Assembly: GCA_013180625.2 (NCBI GenBank)
Contig: SNVD02010473.1
Span: 682,001 to 746,000, forward strand
Direction of reading: 5' to 3'
DNA length: 64,000 bases
Source: Boswellia sacra
Lineage: Eukaryota > Streptophyta > Magnoliopsida > Sapindales > Burseraceae
A program made the translations under genes and the position numbers. Shown in pieces: positions 13,209 to 26,600 of the stretch (position 1 is its first letter; the number at the start of each line of letters is the position of its first letter). The notes under the pieces are model-generated. The model saw only the letters and a list, made by a program, of their open reading frames with translations. It was not told where the DNA came from and searched no databases.

Positions 13209-13515
13209 CCTCATCAACCAGACAATTATGTCCTCTGTCGTTTGAAGAAAAATCACAATGGTTTCAAGAAGCTTGTCAATCAGAAGAGGAAGTTACCGGA
13301 GACAGATCAGGTGGCTTCCAATTCTGAAACAACAATCCCTGCAGCCAGCTCTCCAGGTTATGTCTGGTGACTCAACAGCAATATCCTCCCCAGCTCACGG
13401 AGGAGGATTACAATTTGGAGTTTCAAATCCAGCAGTTCATGTTCCAACCGGAATTGGAAGAACCTTCTACAAGTCTTCAAACGCTGTTCAACCAGCATTG
13501 AACAGCAATGATTAA
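13209..13515 (+). pseudogene. NAC transcription factor remnant, C-terminal part only
   Basis: Reading from about 13213, the frame gives H-Q-P-D-N-Y-V-L-C-R-L-K-K-N. This matches H-Q-P-N-N-Y-V-L-C-R-L-R-K-N (residues 161-174) of the intact NAC gene at 30.7-31.8 kb. It continues with a K-K-L-V-N-Q-K-R-K-L segment equivalent to that gene's K-L-I-N-K-K repeats, then hits TGA near 13370. A second frame resumes with E-E-D-Y-N and L-E-E-P-S-T-S-L and ends L-F-N-Q-H-stop, matching D-D-D-Y-W and L-E-Q-P-S-S-S ending L-F-N-stop. The whole DNA-binding NAC domain is missing: promoter homology ends at about 13150 and the match to codon 161 starts about 60 nt later. The 85-codon ATG frame from 13258 is out of phase with this homology and is not taken as a gene. 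Confidence 0.8.
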
Positions 13516-14264
13516 CTTGGATTTTGCATTGTTTATGTGCATTGTAACATTGTTTCCTAACAATATCGTTCTAGTACTTCTCCTAATTCGAATAATTAGT
13601 GAAGGTTTTAAAATAGATTCTTCTTTTATTTCATGTTTATCATAATTATTATTTATTTCGCATCTTTTTGTGGTAAATAACATACTCTCGTTAATATAAT
13701 ATTTGATAGATTTTCAACCATGTTTCTGAATTCATCTATATAAATATATGTTGTATCAATGTTAAATCTCACACGATTTTATTAATTAATAACAGTTTCA
13801 ATGAAAAACTGGTTATAACATGTTTACGCGAAATGAAAATTTAATCAAGCTAAGTAACATTAAATATACATCATGTTACAAATTAGTTGTATTTTCTATT
13901 CAAACAAAACTACAAACACTAAGCTTAATGATGGGGATAAAAATATTACTAAGTTTTACCACCAAACGTTTGAATCGATATGACCCTTAATGTTTCAAAA
14001 ATCATTAAACACACCCCTGCTTTTGAGGCAATAGCGATGATGATGATGATAACTTGAACCATAAACAGAGGCTTAACTGGGAAATTTTGTTCGGGTGGGC
14101 TAAAATTTTCTCACTAATATTTAGTCTATAATTTTTTTTATGAAAAAAAAAATCCTTATATGGATGGAATGTTAACTTGCAATTGTGTAAAAACCCAAAC
14201 CAAAGTTTGTATTTGATGTCTAAACAAGTATAATTATGGGAGCCTAGCCCAAACCCAATTTTGA

Positions 14265-14530
14265 TTATCAAATAATGTCAAAAAAGATAAAGGTAAAGCT
14301 TGGACTAGGTAGCTCAAACAAGGGTTCAAGCAAAGATAAATTGCCCAAGATACCACCAGGCTAGTCATCACTTTCAAGCCCAAGACGCTAGGCCTAAATT
14401 TTGAAAAATTTTTAGTTATCAAATAATCTCAAAAGAGATAAACGTTAAGCATGGACCAAGTGGTTCAAACCTAGGTTCCAATGAAGATAAGCATGCCAAA
14501 TTACCACCATGCTAGTCCTAATTTCGACAC
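14265..14530 (+). repeat. Diverged tandem repeat of about 151 bp, two units, tRNA/SINE-like
   Basis: Unit 1 begins at about 14265 and unit 2 at about 14416. They share 'tatcaaataat', 'agataaa.gttaagc.tgga', 'ggttc.a', 'agataa', 'ccacca.gctagtc' and similar blocks in the same order. Unit 2 contains 'tggaccaagtgg' followed by 'ggttcaaacctaggttc', which resembles the A and B boxes of a tRNA-derived SINE. Assignment to SINE is tentative because no tail or target duplication was found. Confidence 0.4.
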
Positions 14531-15969
14531 ATAAATGCGAAAATCAATATAAGTACAAATACTTATAATTATATACAAGAAAGAATAAATAGGAACCTGA
14601 GTAGAAACATGAGGAATTTAAGGATAAAATTCCCCAGCCTGGCCTTAACCCTGAAATTTTCGAGGAATTTTTTGGGGAGGGGATTTAAATGCCATGCCGC
14701 GGTCGGGGACGAGGATTGAGGTCCCTAGCCCCAGGTTTTTGCCATCCCTGTCAACATATTTAATAAATAAAATGTAAGAAAATCATATTCTTAACTTGTA
14801 CAATATAAACATATGATATTAGTGTTCTATATACTTTGTGTACTTCTTTATTGTTTTTTTATTAGATTAGATAAGTTTTAAGTGGGATATAATTAGGAAA
14901 TTTGTGATAACTTGTTATAATTTCAATCCAATGAAAATATCGAAATGGGATGAAAATATTGAAACTAGTCAAAATTGGATTTGATTTTAAGCATCTTAGA
15001 TTTTACATTTACAAAAAAAAAATTTATAAGGAAAGAAGTACTTGCTAGTAAATTCCATCAATATTAGATTGGCTTTTTTATTATAAATATTAAAGTCTAT
15101 CAATATTAAATTGGATTTTGAACATCCTAGATTATACATTTATGACAAAAGTAACAATAAAGAAAGAAGTACTTCTTAATTTTAATTTTTAAATAATATT
15201 ATTTTTACAGCTAATATTGTTTACAGTCTAATTACGCAAATTATCGTAGAATTAGACAGATAAAATATGAAAATAAATAAAAAATATTAATTTATATAAT
15301 ATAATAATTATATTTTCACTAATATCTCGTCAAACTCGTATCATAGCGTTAAAAAAACTCGTGTCATCATCATTTTAGATACCTTGAAGTTCTCACTTCT
15401 CTCTTATTTTCGATGTTCTCAATGCTAAAAACCATAAAATTTATAAATCATGAAAAAAATAGTCAAACTTGGGCGCTTTTTCCCAAACTTGGAGACTATT
15501 TAAGTTTTAATCATAGCATGATTTTTTACAGTGTAATCAAACTAAACATCAAGCGACTAATGTGTCTTAAACTTTCCAAAACTATGTATTTAAGGGTCAA
15601 CACGTCAACAGCGACAAGAGGTTCAATGGCTCAGTGCATGAACCATCAAATAAAACATCTCGACAATTTACATTTATTTTGACACAAGCTATTTTATATA
15701 TTTTATCAACCATAAATAGTCGTTTATTATCCTATAATTATATCATATTAATATACATTTTTTTGGGAAGCTGAATAGAATAAGTATATTTGTTAATAAG
15801 CTAATAAAAAGATTAAAGAGATGATATGTAACCTCTGTTTAAAAAACAAAAAAATGCATCAATAGATGGCGCAAAGACGCCTCTGAATTCAAATTGTTTA
15901 GGGTAAAAAATTTATGTACTTAACTGACAAACTTTATTGTCGATGATTATTATTATTAGTATTATTTTT

Positions 15970-16090
15970 TTGTAATCGAAGTATCCGGGTCAGCTTACGC
16001 GCACCACGACTAAACCTCGGAGGAGACTAGCGTAACCACAACCCACTGTCACGGTCTCCCACTTAAATCATGGAGGAGATCATTGTGGAG
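15970..16090. repeat. GC-richer dispersed-repeat fragment in AT-rich DNA
   Basis: The segment 'gtatccgggtcagcttacgc' and its continuation (gcaccacgactaaacctc, then two 'ggaggaga' blocks) is markedly richer in GC than its surroundings. It resembles sequences I associate with dispersed short repeats in eudicot genomes. No ends or target duplication were identified, so class and boundaries are uncertain. Confidence 0.3.
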
Positions 16091-17254
16091 ACTCGATTGT
16101 TAATATTAGAATGATGAGATTGTTAATATTAAAATTTATTTATATAGAACGATTCTAAAAAAATTGTTGATTGTTGAGTTTTATGAATTTAAAAGTGATA
16201 TATAATAGTAAATTACTAAAACGATAATTTATTATAAAAGAATGATAAAATAGAATTTTTCCCCCTTAAAATATTATGAGAATATCTTTAATCTTTTTAA
16301 ACTTTAAAAAACTTACAAAGAATTACTTAAAAGATATTGAAAGAATATTTTATTGCTCCCAAACCTTCCTAAATTTCAAACACCCGTCTTAAAAAATAAA
16401 AAAGGGTACTCTCTCAACCATTTGATAAAATGCAAACGACTTCTTCTAAGAGATGATTCAGCTAAATCTTCAAATCATTTGAGCTAAACTAGTATAAATA
16501 CTTTCAACAAAAAGAAATTATTTTACGCTCTGAAAAAAAAAAAAAAAACCTACAATTTGATGTATACTCTGCCTTGGAGTGGAGGCGAGGCAACGGAAGA
16601 GAAGACTCCACCGTTATTTTTGACTTATCGGTCCCAAAATCTCTTATATGCGCAGCTTTAATTGGAAAAATATTTGCTTTCACTCGCACACTTTGTTTAA
16701 AAGCAAATATAGAATTTGATGGCACGATTTACGCAAGACTTAATCCTTTCTTGCACTCAACTTCTTCAGCTTTTCATGTTTTTTCTCTCCTTCCTTTTAA
16801 GGTTGGAAATTGGATATCAATTGACGACATAGAATGCTAATTTTATACTACTTTAGAAATCACAAATTCTGCGAGTTTAGAGATGTTTAATGTTTTATTA
16901 CGTTTTTCTTCTGAAAGATTATGAAAATGAACCAAAATTAAGGGAAGTATTTGAAAAATGGATCAGACAATGAAAAATGGAAATTGATGGACAGACATAT
17001 CGAAGTGTTTTCTTTTTTCAAGAGTTAGTGTTTAACAGATTGATAAGTTTTTAGCACTAAGACTGATAGATATCTGTCAAGTATTGAGATGTCAATCTTA
17101 ACGTCCGAAAGACAAAAAAAAAATTATTGGATGGTTAATCTGTTAAATATGATCATGGTGTCTAAATTTTAGAGAGTGATCAATTTTAAACAGACCTCTA
17201 ATTTAGGTCTTTTTAAATTTTCATTCTTTTTTTTTTCAAAGACATTATATTTAT

Positions 17255-17400
17255 AATTTTTTTTACACAAACTCACTTATATAAATTGATATGATATAAT
17301 ATAATTAAATATATAAATCAATTATAATAAATTATACTAAATAAAAAATATAATAAAATATCACATCAATTTGTATAAATAGTTTTTTAATTTAGTGTAA
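17255..17400. repeat. Possible AT-rich MITE-like inverted repeat
   Basis: A left segment with 'tttacacaaactcacttatataaattgatatgat' features is mirrored at the right by 'atcacatcaatttgtataaatag' and 'tagtgtaat', giving an imperfect inverted repeat around a very AT-rich core. A related 'tcacatcaattttatata' segment recurs near 17720. The extreme base composition makes chance similarity a real possibility. Confidence 0.25.
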
Positions 17401-19043
17401 TATCACTCTTTTTGTTATTTCATGTGTATTTCTTTGCAAATCAAATGTATAAATGGTCATGCGATTGTTTATGTTTCTACGTAAATACAAAGCGGTAACA
17501 ACACTATGTATCAATTTCTATTCAATATATTTAAGATATATTATGAAGCTAGGGATCTAATCCAACTCATTTCTTTCTCATTTTGAGATAAATACAAAGT
17601 TACGATATAAAATCTATACCCCAATACTGAGGTAATATTAAATGAATGTAAAGATGAATATAAACAAAATAATATAATAAATACTATCAGTAGTAATGTG
17701 ATATTTATAAAATAATGTCACATCAATTTTATATACAATTTTGATTTTATAAATATAATCTTTTGCATCAGATATATTTAAGATATACTATTTAATTGTC
17801 ATGTCATTGTTTATTTTTCTATAATTTTTTTTTTCAAAAAGCAGTCTGCGGGTTCCGTCCATGCGATCTATAAGCTCAAAGTGTAACACGATTAACATCC
17901 AAAGATGCGTTTCATGTTTTGCTGCAAATTGTAGTTTTATACTACATAAAGAAATAATACGTTAGTTGGTGTTATTTAATTAATGGATTTATATTCAACA
18001 GTTTAGTTAAAGGAAAATCTAAGCCATTTAGATTTTGATACTTTTCTTTTGAAAGTTAAAAAAAAAAAACTTAGATTTTCTATTTTCCACATGTAAATTA
18101 CACGTATAACCACTTCCAAAAGACGGTTGAAGATATGCTGAATAAGTTTTTACATAATTTTTTTTTTGGCTCTTTAATAATTTTTGGTTGTAGAAAATTT
18201 TCACCTAAAGTGGGAATTCTTAGAATGAATTATTTGGTGTCTATTATTTGCAACCTTAGCATATGTTTCTCTTTAATTAATGTTTTATATGTTAAAATAT
18301 CCCTTCTTTTTACTTTTCGTTAATCTACTGTTTATTTTACGACTTATTTTAGTTCATAACACATAATTTCGCTGGAACTTTTAATTGATCAGAGTAGGAA
18401 GAAAATTTTTCATATAAATTTAAGGTAATTACTTAGTGGAAAAACCGAAAAAATTGGAAATTAATGTTCTTTCGGTTTTTATATTTTATATCAATTACAT
18501 TTTGGAAAAAATATAAAAACCCAAGAAAATCTTATTTATCGAAAAACATTATGGTTTCTTACTACAAAAACCGAGCATTTCTATACTAATAATAAATATT
18601 AAAATCTATTTCACAATTTTTTTTTAAATGACATAATATCTTCGATGTCAAGTAGTCAGGATTTTATATAATGATATTATTGGTTGTAGCTACTGTATAG
18701 GTAGTAATTCTTATAATATAATTAATATGTTATTTTGAGTTACTTTTTTCCTTAAATGTTTTTATATGAATTCACCAATATTAGTAAAGTTTAGTAAGTT
18801 GTAACAAAATCATGTATGATATATTTAATATCATCGTGATAGGTTGATTTAATACAACAAATTAATCATAGATCGAAATATGAAATGAGAGCGATAATAA
18901 ACAAAATTTTGAACTTTAATAAGGAATAAAGAAAAGAACATCGTATGAATTAATAAACTTTTTATAGTAAATCATAGACTCTCTCAAGATTGATTGTTTT
19001 AGTTTTGAAAATCTCATAAATTTCTCTGTCATTAGTTTATTTC

Positions 19044-19220
19044 GAATAATGTTACACTTACAAGCCATCTAAAACCAACTCCTTATATAAATTGAGTAGA
19101 TAAAATATCATTAAATGAGTAAAAAATAAAAATAAATTAAGAAAATTAAACGTAATTAATATTTTATCAACTCAGATTATAGTAAGAGTTTGTTAATGAG
19201 TTATAGGTGTAACATTATTT
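19044..19220. mobile_element. MITE, copy 2 of the same family as at 585-772
   Basis: The left end AATAATGTTACACTTACA and right end TGTAACATTATT are inverted repeats that extend inward (left ..CACTTACAAGCCAT, right ATGAGTTATAGGTG..). The ends and interior resemble the element at 585-772, including 'gataaaatatca' and a run of 'aaaaaataaaaa'. Length is about 177 bp. It lies in the gene-poor region before the arabinofuranosidase promoter. Confidence 0.6.
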
Positions 19221-19978
19221 CTATTTTATTAAATTACTTGAGCAATCAAATTTTTTACTATATCTACAACCAACTCGTTCAATTTAATATTATTATATAT
19301 TATTGATTAAATAAAACATAAAATAATAAATGATGCCATAAATCACATTGACACTATGTTAAACTGGTTTAGTTGTATACAAAAAATTATTATTATTTTA
19401 GTAAATCATATGGGCTTTATCAAAATTCCTTAGAGGTATCAAAATAAGATGCAAACTTTTATAATAACAATGGCCAAATAGTATATAAAACAATTGCAAC
19501 TATGAATTTAAGTAGAAAAATATTGACGAAATAAATAAATGATTTTACTATACTAACATGGTATGTTGGATGATTTATACTCTACTATTATTAAATGTAA
19601 TTAAAATTACAAAATTTTCCCCAATTTTAATTCCCTTTTTCTTTATTTATCGACCATCTATTAAATCCTCAGTTTTTTTTTAATAAATTTTCACAAGTCA
19701 TCGATAATTATTTATTATTTTTTAGTGGGATATGTTCGGATTATGATAGTTACCTAGTTTTTATCATTGAAGTGAGCGCAATATATGGATAAGTGGGTCC
19801 ACAAGGGGAGCCAGTTTCTTATAATGCACTGCTAGAATCGGATTAGATCAGCCTGTTACGTGGAAGCAAGGCAAGAAAAAAGTACTAAACAAAACCAAAA
19901 CATTTCCAAAACGCACCGTATCAATCTATCTCATTCTCGTATAAACGCCCAAACGCCAACTCCCAAAGCCAGACTCCT

Positions 19979-19985
19979 ATAAAAG
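19979..19985 (+). promoter_or_regulatory. TATA box of the arabinofuranosidase gene
   Basis: The sequence CTCCTATAAAAGAGC contains a strong plant TATA box. It is followed after about 30 nt by an A/C-rich leader ('caacaacacaaactccctc') typical of plant 5' UTRs. A leader intron probably follows, from about 20069 (TTG|GTACTT) to about 20625 (TTTGCTAG), before the coding exon at 20663. Confidence 0.6.
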
Positions 19986-20662
19986 AGCAAGTCAACAACT
20001 ACAAGTACCAGCACAAACCCAACACAACACAACACTTGAACTCCTCTCAACAACACAAACTCCCTCTTGGTACTTGATTCGCCTTAAAACTTTTTGTCTT
20101 TATATTTTCTTGATTAATCTTCTATTTTTTGTTGAAAAATCATTACGTTACTGTTTGTTTGTTTCTGGCCACTTCTTTAACCTGGGATTGTTTTGTTTGT
20201 TCCCTTTCTTCGTTGTTCCCACTGTATATATTTCTCGTCAGCTTTTATCTGGGGTTGTTTTGTTAACTGCATTTTGGCTATCCACTGACCCTTTTGCGCT
20301 TAAATTATCAAACTTTATTATGGGGTCAATTTGTTTGTTTGTTTTTGGGTAAATGCACTTATCTATCTTATTGAGAGTCTAGGTGGTAGTAGTGATGATG
20401 ATGATGACAACGACAATAATCTTGTAGTTTCTATATTAAGCTCCAGTAGTTTGTCTTAATCTAACAGACCATGTTTCCCTTTCATCCTATTTATGGTTTT
20501 CTTATTCTGTTATTGGTTTCTCTTTGTGATTGATAAAGTCCTTTCTGGTGTTTATGCTTTTTCTTCTATTTTGTGTTAAATGATTAGAATGTAGCTATAT
20601 TTTTAGCTTTGTCAATTTTTGCTAGGCTGTGGAAATATTGGAATTGGATGTGGTGAGAAGCA

Positions 20663-23600
20663 ATGGCTTCCCGCACAGTCCCTTGCAATCTTCTTTTGCT
20701 CTGCTTCTTCATTGGAACTTGCTCTCTCTATCAATGTTTTGCCAATGGACTCGACGCAAACCAGACAGTGCGGCTCTTTGTAAATGCCTCTCAAGGTCAA
20801 CCGATACCCAAAACACTTTTCGGAATATTCTTTGAGGTTAGTTGTTGACTTGCACTAAAAATTTTCTTTCACATCACTGGCTTTTAGTTGCTTCTGTAAT
20901 TTTTGACTTATTAAGCCATTTTGCATTTCGTTGTCCTGGTTTTACTCTAAAGATGCAATATCTTTTATCTTTTTCATGTTAATTCACTCACACACAATTG
21001 CAAATATTGATTGTAGATATGTATGCATGTATATATGCATGCAGGCATTAATACTTGGTGAGCAATTCCCAATGCCCTCTTTCATAGATCATATCCAGCT
21101 GGTTAGACGGATTATATGCCTCCATTAGGGCAAGGCTTTACTAAATTACGTGCAAAAAATATGTCACTCAAGTGGCAGCTAATATTGGAGTCCAAGTCTT
21201 TTAGAAGTTTTCACCTTTTTATCCTATTTGAATGTTTTATCCTTATTGAATTATCTGGATTTTTTGTCTTTTTTCTCCAGGAGATCAACCATGCTGGTGC
21301 TGGTGGACTGTGGGCAGAGCTTGTGAGCAACAGAGGTCAGTTTGAAATCTTTTCAATTACTCAAAATTGACAAAAAATAAGTTTTCCATTTTAGTTTGTA
21401 ATGTTTGGCTGCTTAAGTTGCATAATTGGTAATCTATTTTGTGTGCATAAGAAAAACGTGAGGGTTGGGTTGTTATGTTGTATAATGTTTACGTTTCATA
21501 ATTTTAAGACATGCAGCTACTTTGCTCATACTTCTGAGTTGTGAACCAAAAAGTATGTTTAAAGGTCTGCTTGACTACGTCAACATTTAAATCTGGCATT
21601 GGTCAAAAAGAAATCTATATCATGAATTATAACGCCTTAATATCCTTGGAGTAACATGAAGAGTTTAAGAACCCACTTTACTTAGTTACAGGGTCAGTAA
21701 ATTAGTCATCAATTGATGGATGTTGTTGCATAAGATCTCTTATATGCTGGTCATTCCATGTTTACTCATCCTTCCCTTTGTTAAGCAACAATGTCTGAGG
21801 TCACCCACAACTACCCAAACAAATTTGATATATCATAGTATTTTTGGGGTTTTCAGAAGCATTTGATTTTTGGTTGAACAGCATATGCTTTAGATTTTTC
21901 AACACTATGATTGTATGCAATTTGCATCTCTCTAAATATTGTTATATGCTATACACGGATTTTGAAACTCGTTAGACAATGCTTTCTCTTCTCTTCTTGG
22001 GAATTTTCACTATTGTAGAAACTTGGGGAATGTGATTAACAGAAGGATTTATGAAAGGATGTTAAACTTTTCGGGGTTGATCAGGAAGTCATTTTATGAT
22101 GGACTTAATTTATCAATGATGCTTGTTAAACCATTTATTTTATATTAACGTTGTTTTCTGGGTATTTTCTCTGATATCATTTTTTTTTTCTCAGGTTTTG
22201 AAGCTGGGGGCCAAAACGTTCCCTCTAATATTGATCCTTGGTCTGTTATTGGGAGTGAGTCATCTCTACTAGTTTCAACGGACCGCTCATCATGCTTTGA
22301 GCGGAACAAGATTGCACTTCGAATGGAGGTGCTCTGTGATAGCCAAGGCAGTAATATCTGTCCGGTGGGAGGTGTGGGTGTATACAACCCAGGATTCTGG
22401 GGCATGGTGAGAATCAATTGATGCATGTAGATTAATACTACTTTTGTTTCCATATTCTTCCTACATCCCATGTGATTGGACTGAAATTTTTTCCTTTAAA
22501 ATTCTAATGTTATGATGTGTTTTATGTTATTCTAAGAGTTCTAATTTTTCTGGAAACAGGACTGCTATCCCTTCTTATTTTCTGAAAAGTTTGTTCTTAT
22601 ACATCTTTTTTTTTCCCCAATTCTAACAATTTGATTTGATTTGACTTTTCTTTAATTAATTTTTTAACTTTTGTTTCCTTCAGGATATCAAAAAAGGGAA
22701 GACCTACAAAATTGTTTTTTATATGCGTTCATTGGGATCAGCTAATATATCTATATCACTGACGAGCTCAAATGGATCACAGACATTGGCTACTGCCAAC
22801 ATTGTGTGAGCGCCATTCTATCTCTTTTTCTGTTTATATCTGCTATTTATGAGTTTTGTGCCAGCCAAGACTATTATTTCTGCATGTTGACTTTATCTAT
22901 TTTCCTTGCAGAGCTTCTGCTTCTGATGTTTCAAACTGGACAAAGGTGGAAACTTTGCTGGAAGCCGAGGAAACAAATCATAACGCACTACTTCAATTTA
23001 CAACTTCTAGAAAAGGGGTGATATGGATTGATCAAGTGTCAGCCATGCCCTTGGACACGTACAAGGTATATTATTTATTTTTTCTATGAATCACAGTTGT
23101 CATCAAATAGAAACTGTTTGCTAGAAAAAATGCCCTAGTTATGTTTAAGATGGCTTGGACTGACTCTTTCATATGTCATTTCCAAAGAAAGTAATTATGC
23201 TAGATGGATTTAATTTGAACCCTCCAAAGTGCCTGGTTCCAATGGTACAAAATTGTGTAAAACATGTGGTGTCATGGATCCTTCCCCAGATACAAATATA
23301 AAACTATGCATTCAAGTTTGACTGTTTATATTTACTGTTTTTGAAGTGATTCTTGTTATGATTACTAATAAGTATCCACATATATAAGTTTTCTGCATTT
23401 TTATCTTGGATAGGGGCATGGTTTTAGAAATGAGCTTGTGGAAATGCTTGCAAACATTAAACCTCGGTTTGTCAGATTTCCAGGTATGTAAGAATTCATT
23501 TGCGTAGACACTTCTCAGGTTAGGCAAGATTGTTTGATCATGTTGGAAAATCTTAGATGTCATTGCTAAACTTATTGGGTTTGACATTTAATGATACCGA

Positions 23601-26600
23601 CTAGCAGAGGTTAATATTTGGATTTTTGTACAGTGTCTTAATCTTTTGATTAGATAGAGTAAGATCTCTAACTGTGTTAAAAGCATGACGACCTATGAAT
23701 TTTGTTAGTTTATTAATAAATTTAATGATTATTTATACATCGAAGTGTTTTATCTTTCAAACCCAGGAGGTGTTAGAAAGTTTTTATTATATCGAGGATA
23801 ATAATTCCTTATAAATATAAAGTTGTGGATGATGATTCTGTCATTTGATACACTTGATGCTTTATATTTGTGAATATATGTGTTATATGGTACTCAACTT
23901 TGATTAATCAATATTTACCTTTATTTTTAAAATTAACTGTTTTTCACTTGAATTAAACTTGAATGAATGTGAACGAGTTCTATTCTTGTTAGCTTTACTT
24001 ATGCGGAGAAGGGGAATGTTGAATTTGTGTGCATGAAATCGTGTCTTTTAGATTTCCTATTCATGTATTGTCAGTTTCCTACTATTAAAATTAATTCTGA
24101 TTTTTGAAACTCTCTCAACATGTCACTGGCTTGGGCTTTCAACTTCCTGACTTAATTTTACTTGGGGCTTTACGAAGGCCACTGTGTTAGAAAGTTTGTA
24201 ACTCGCACATTTTATCAGTTAGCTCTATCCAACCCTTCCCTGCTCCCTCTTTTTCCTTGTATTCAGTCATAAACTGTAAATATATATATTGGTGGGATCC
24301 TCAGATATAACAATGGGTATGACACAGTATTTTCCAACTCTTTTGCATCAGGTGGTTGTTTCGTTGAAGGTGAATGGTTAAGAAATGCATTTCGTTGGAA
24401 AGCAAGTGTTGGACCCTGGGAGGAGAGACCTGGGCACTTTGGTGATGTTTGGATGTACTGGACAGATGATGGACTTGGTTATTTTGAGTTTCTTCAAGTA
24501 AGTATCACTTCTTTTCTGAACAATAAGTTCTTTTTGGAGTTCTTAACACATGAAAGACTTTTGTTTCATGTTGCTTAATGAGGTGACTACTTTTTAATAC
24601 AGCTGTCAGAGGACCTTGGCGCATTACCAATATGGGTGTTTAACAACGGTAATGTGCATATGCTTGATTTCTCGACTGCCTTTTCATTTTTGCTTTTATT
24701 TCCTCTGGTTGGCCTATGTGGTTGATGTCTTATCCTTGTCTTTTGTCTGTATAAATTTTACAGGAGTCAGCCATAATGATCAAGTCGATACATCCAGTGT
24801 CCTACCTTTTGTTCAAGTATGTTTACAAGCCTGTTGCTTGATCTTTGCTTGACCATTGGTCCAAAAATATCTTATAGTATTAAATGGTAATACAGTTGAA
24901 GCAGACTTGATCCCGCATAACAGTCTATTTATTGTAAGTGTACAATAATGAAAAAGTACTGGAAAATTTGATGTTGATGTGACATTGAGTGATAAACGAA
25001 TGAACGCAATTGAGCAAGGGTCAGTGTATACTTTTGATAGCGAGACTGAATGGATTTCTGATCTTTCTTTGGGCTTTGGGTTGTCACATGTTTAGTTGTA
25101 CTGGTAAGTTCGGAAATGGTTGGTGAGATTAAAGGGTTACTGTTCATTGGGTCTAGAGCATTAGCATTCTTTTTCCCCATGGGGTTTCAAAATCAAGATG
25201 CTGACAATGCTATATACATTTCATAAAACTACATCTCAATGTGGTACTTTTGAAACAGAAAACAAAGCTAAAAGATTGAGGAAAACTAGAAATATAATTA
25301 ATTTTTGGTTCTCACAAACTATGATTCTGACTATCTTTATTTTTCTGATCTTGAATTGAGGTTGACTTTATTTTTTCCTTGCATGTGGAGTGTGAATTTG
25401 TTTGATTCAATTAAGTTATTGGACATTCAAAATTAGAAGATGTGCTGATAAGATTTATGATGATTAGAAATTGGTTTGGCATTAGGAATATTGAATTCCC
25501 TTTATGTCAGTTTATTGAAGAATAACATATGAGATACTAATTATCCTTCTTTTTTTTAGTTTTCGTTTGTTCCTCTTGTACAACCATTATATTTAATTAC
25601 TTTTGGAATTTAATGTAATCTGTGTAATTGAGAATAATAGACATTTCCTATATTTTCTCCTTTCTTGCTTAGCTCATAAATTTTTGCCAAAGGTGCTACT
25701 AATTGTTAAGTTAGAGGGGCAATTTTTTATCATGTTCATTTTGGTTGCAGGAAGCCCTTGATGGCATTGAGTTTGCTAGGGGTGATCCAAACTCTACATG
25801 GGGTGCTCTACGAGCATCAATGGGACACCCTGAACCATTTGACTTGAGATACGTTGCTATTGGGAATGAGGATTGTGGGAAAAAGAACTACAGAGGTCTG
25901 CACACTTTTCTAACTTATTTATCTTGGTGTATATATTTATTTATTTATTGATACTCTTCACAGTGATGAATTTCAAGTTGATATATGATTAGAAACAATG
26001 TCATGAAAATGGTCATCGTATTTAACTTTTATTTATAAGGAAGCATTGGATCGAATAATTATAGATGTGAAATGAGAATCAAATTTGGTGTGCATTTCAA
26101 GTACATAAAAGAGTATTTAATTCAACGGATGGATTTGTGAAAAATAAGTTTTATAAAAGGTTATTCATTGGTGTAATTAATATCAACTTTAATGATATGT
26201 ACATAATTATTCTTGGGATTGGTGTCCTTGCTTTTGTAACAGCAGGACCTGATACTGTCAAATTCCAATGCTGACAGCTTTTTGTATTTTATTTGAAATA
26301 AAAAAGTAAGAGATATATAAATTAAAGTCTGGCAGCAGTTGTCTTTGAGGTAAAAGGCTGGTGCCACTAGCGGCTTGCCAAAGGCTACTGCTAAGTTAAA
26401 TTTATTGTTGTTGTTGTTGTTATTAATGTTATTATCACATCTAAAATTTCGGACCATATGTCTCCACTGTTTCTTTTTGTTTTGTTTCATTTCTTTTTTT
26501 TTTTTTTTGGTTTCTGTTTCCTCCAAATCCTCTTCTTGCAGAAGCTTTACCCTATTTCCCTTTTGCATCTCTACTAGCTAAATATGGATATGTGTTGCTT

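Larger units (their letters stand above)
13516..19900. other. Gene-poor AT-rich intergenic region
   Basis: No coding region could be supported on either strand. The stretch holds repeat-like segments (listed separately at 14265-14530, 15970-16090, 17255-17400 and 19044-19220) and long AT-rich tracts. The 88-codon open frame at 16574-16840 has no recognisable motif, and the overlapping open frame on the other strand is equally unsupported. Confidence 0.6.

Noticed and set aside
13258..13515. 85-codon ATG open frame on the plus strand
   Set aside because: Its frame does not match the NAC homology present in the other two frames over the same DNA; it is a chance frame in a NAC remnant.
16504..16840. 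Overlapping frames of 73 and 88 codons in the gene-poor region
   Set aside because: No motif, no splice continuation, and both strands are equally open.
26340..26430. GC-richer segment ending in a TTG repeat inside the arabinofuranosidase intron, possible SINE tail
   Set aside because: No A/B boxes and no target duplication found; kept only as a remark in the intron entry.
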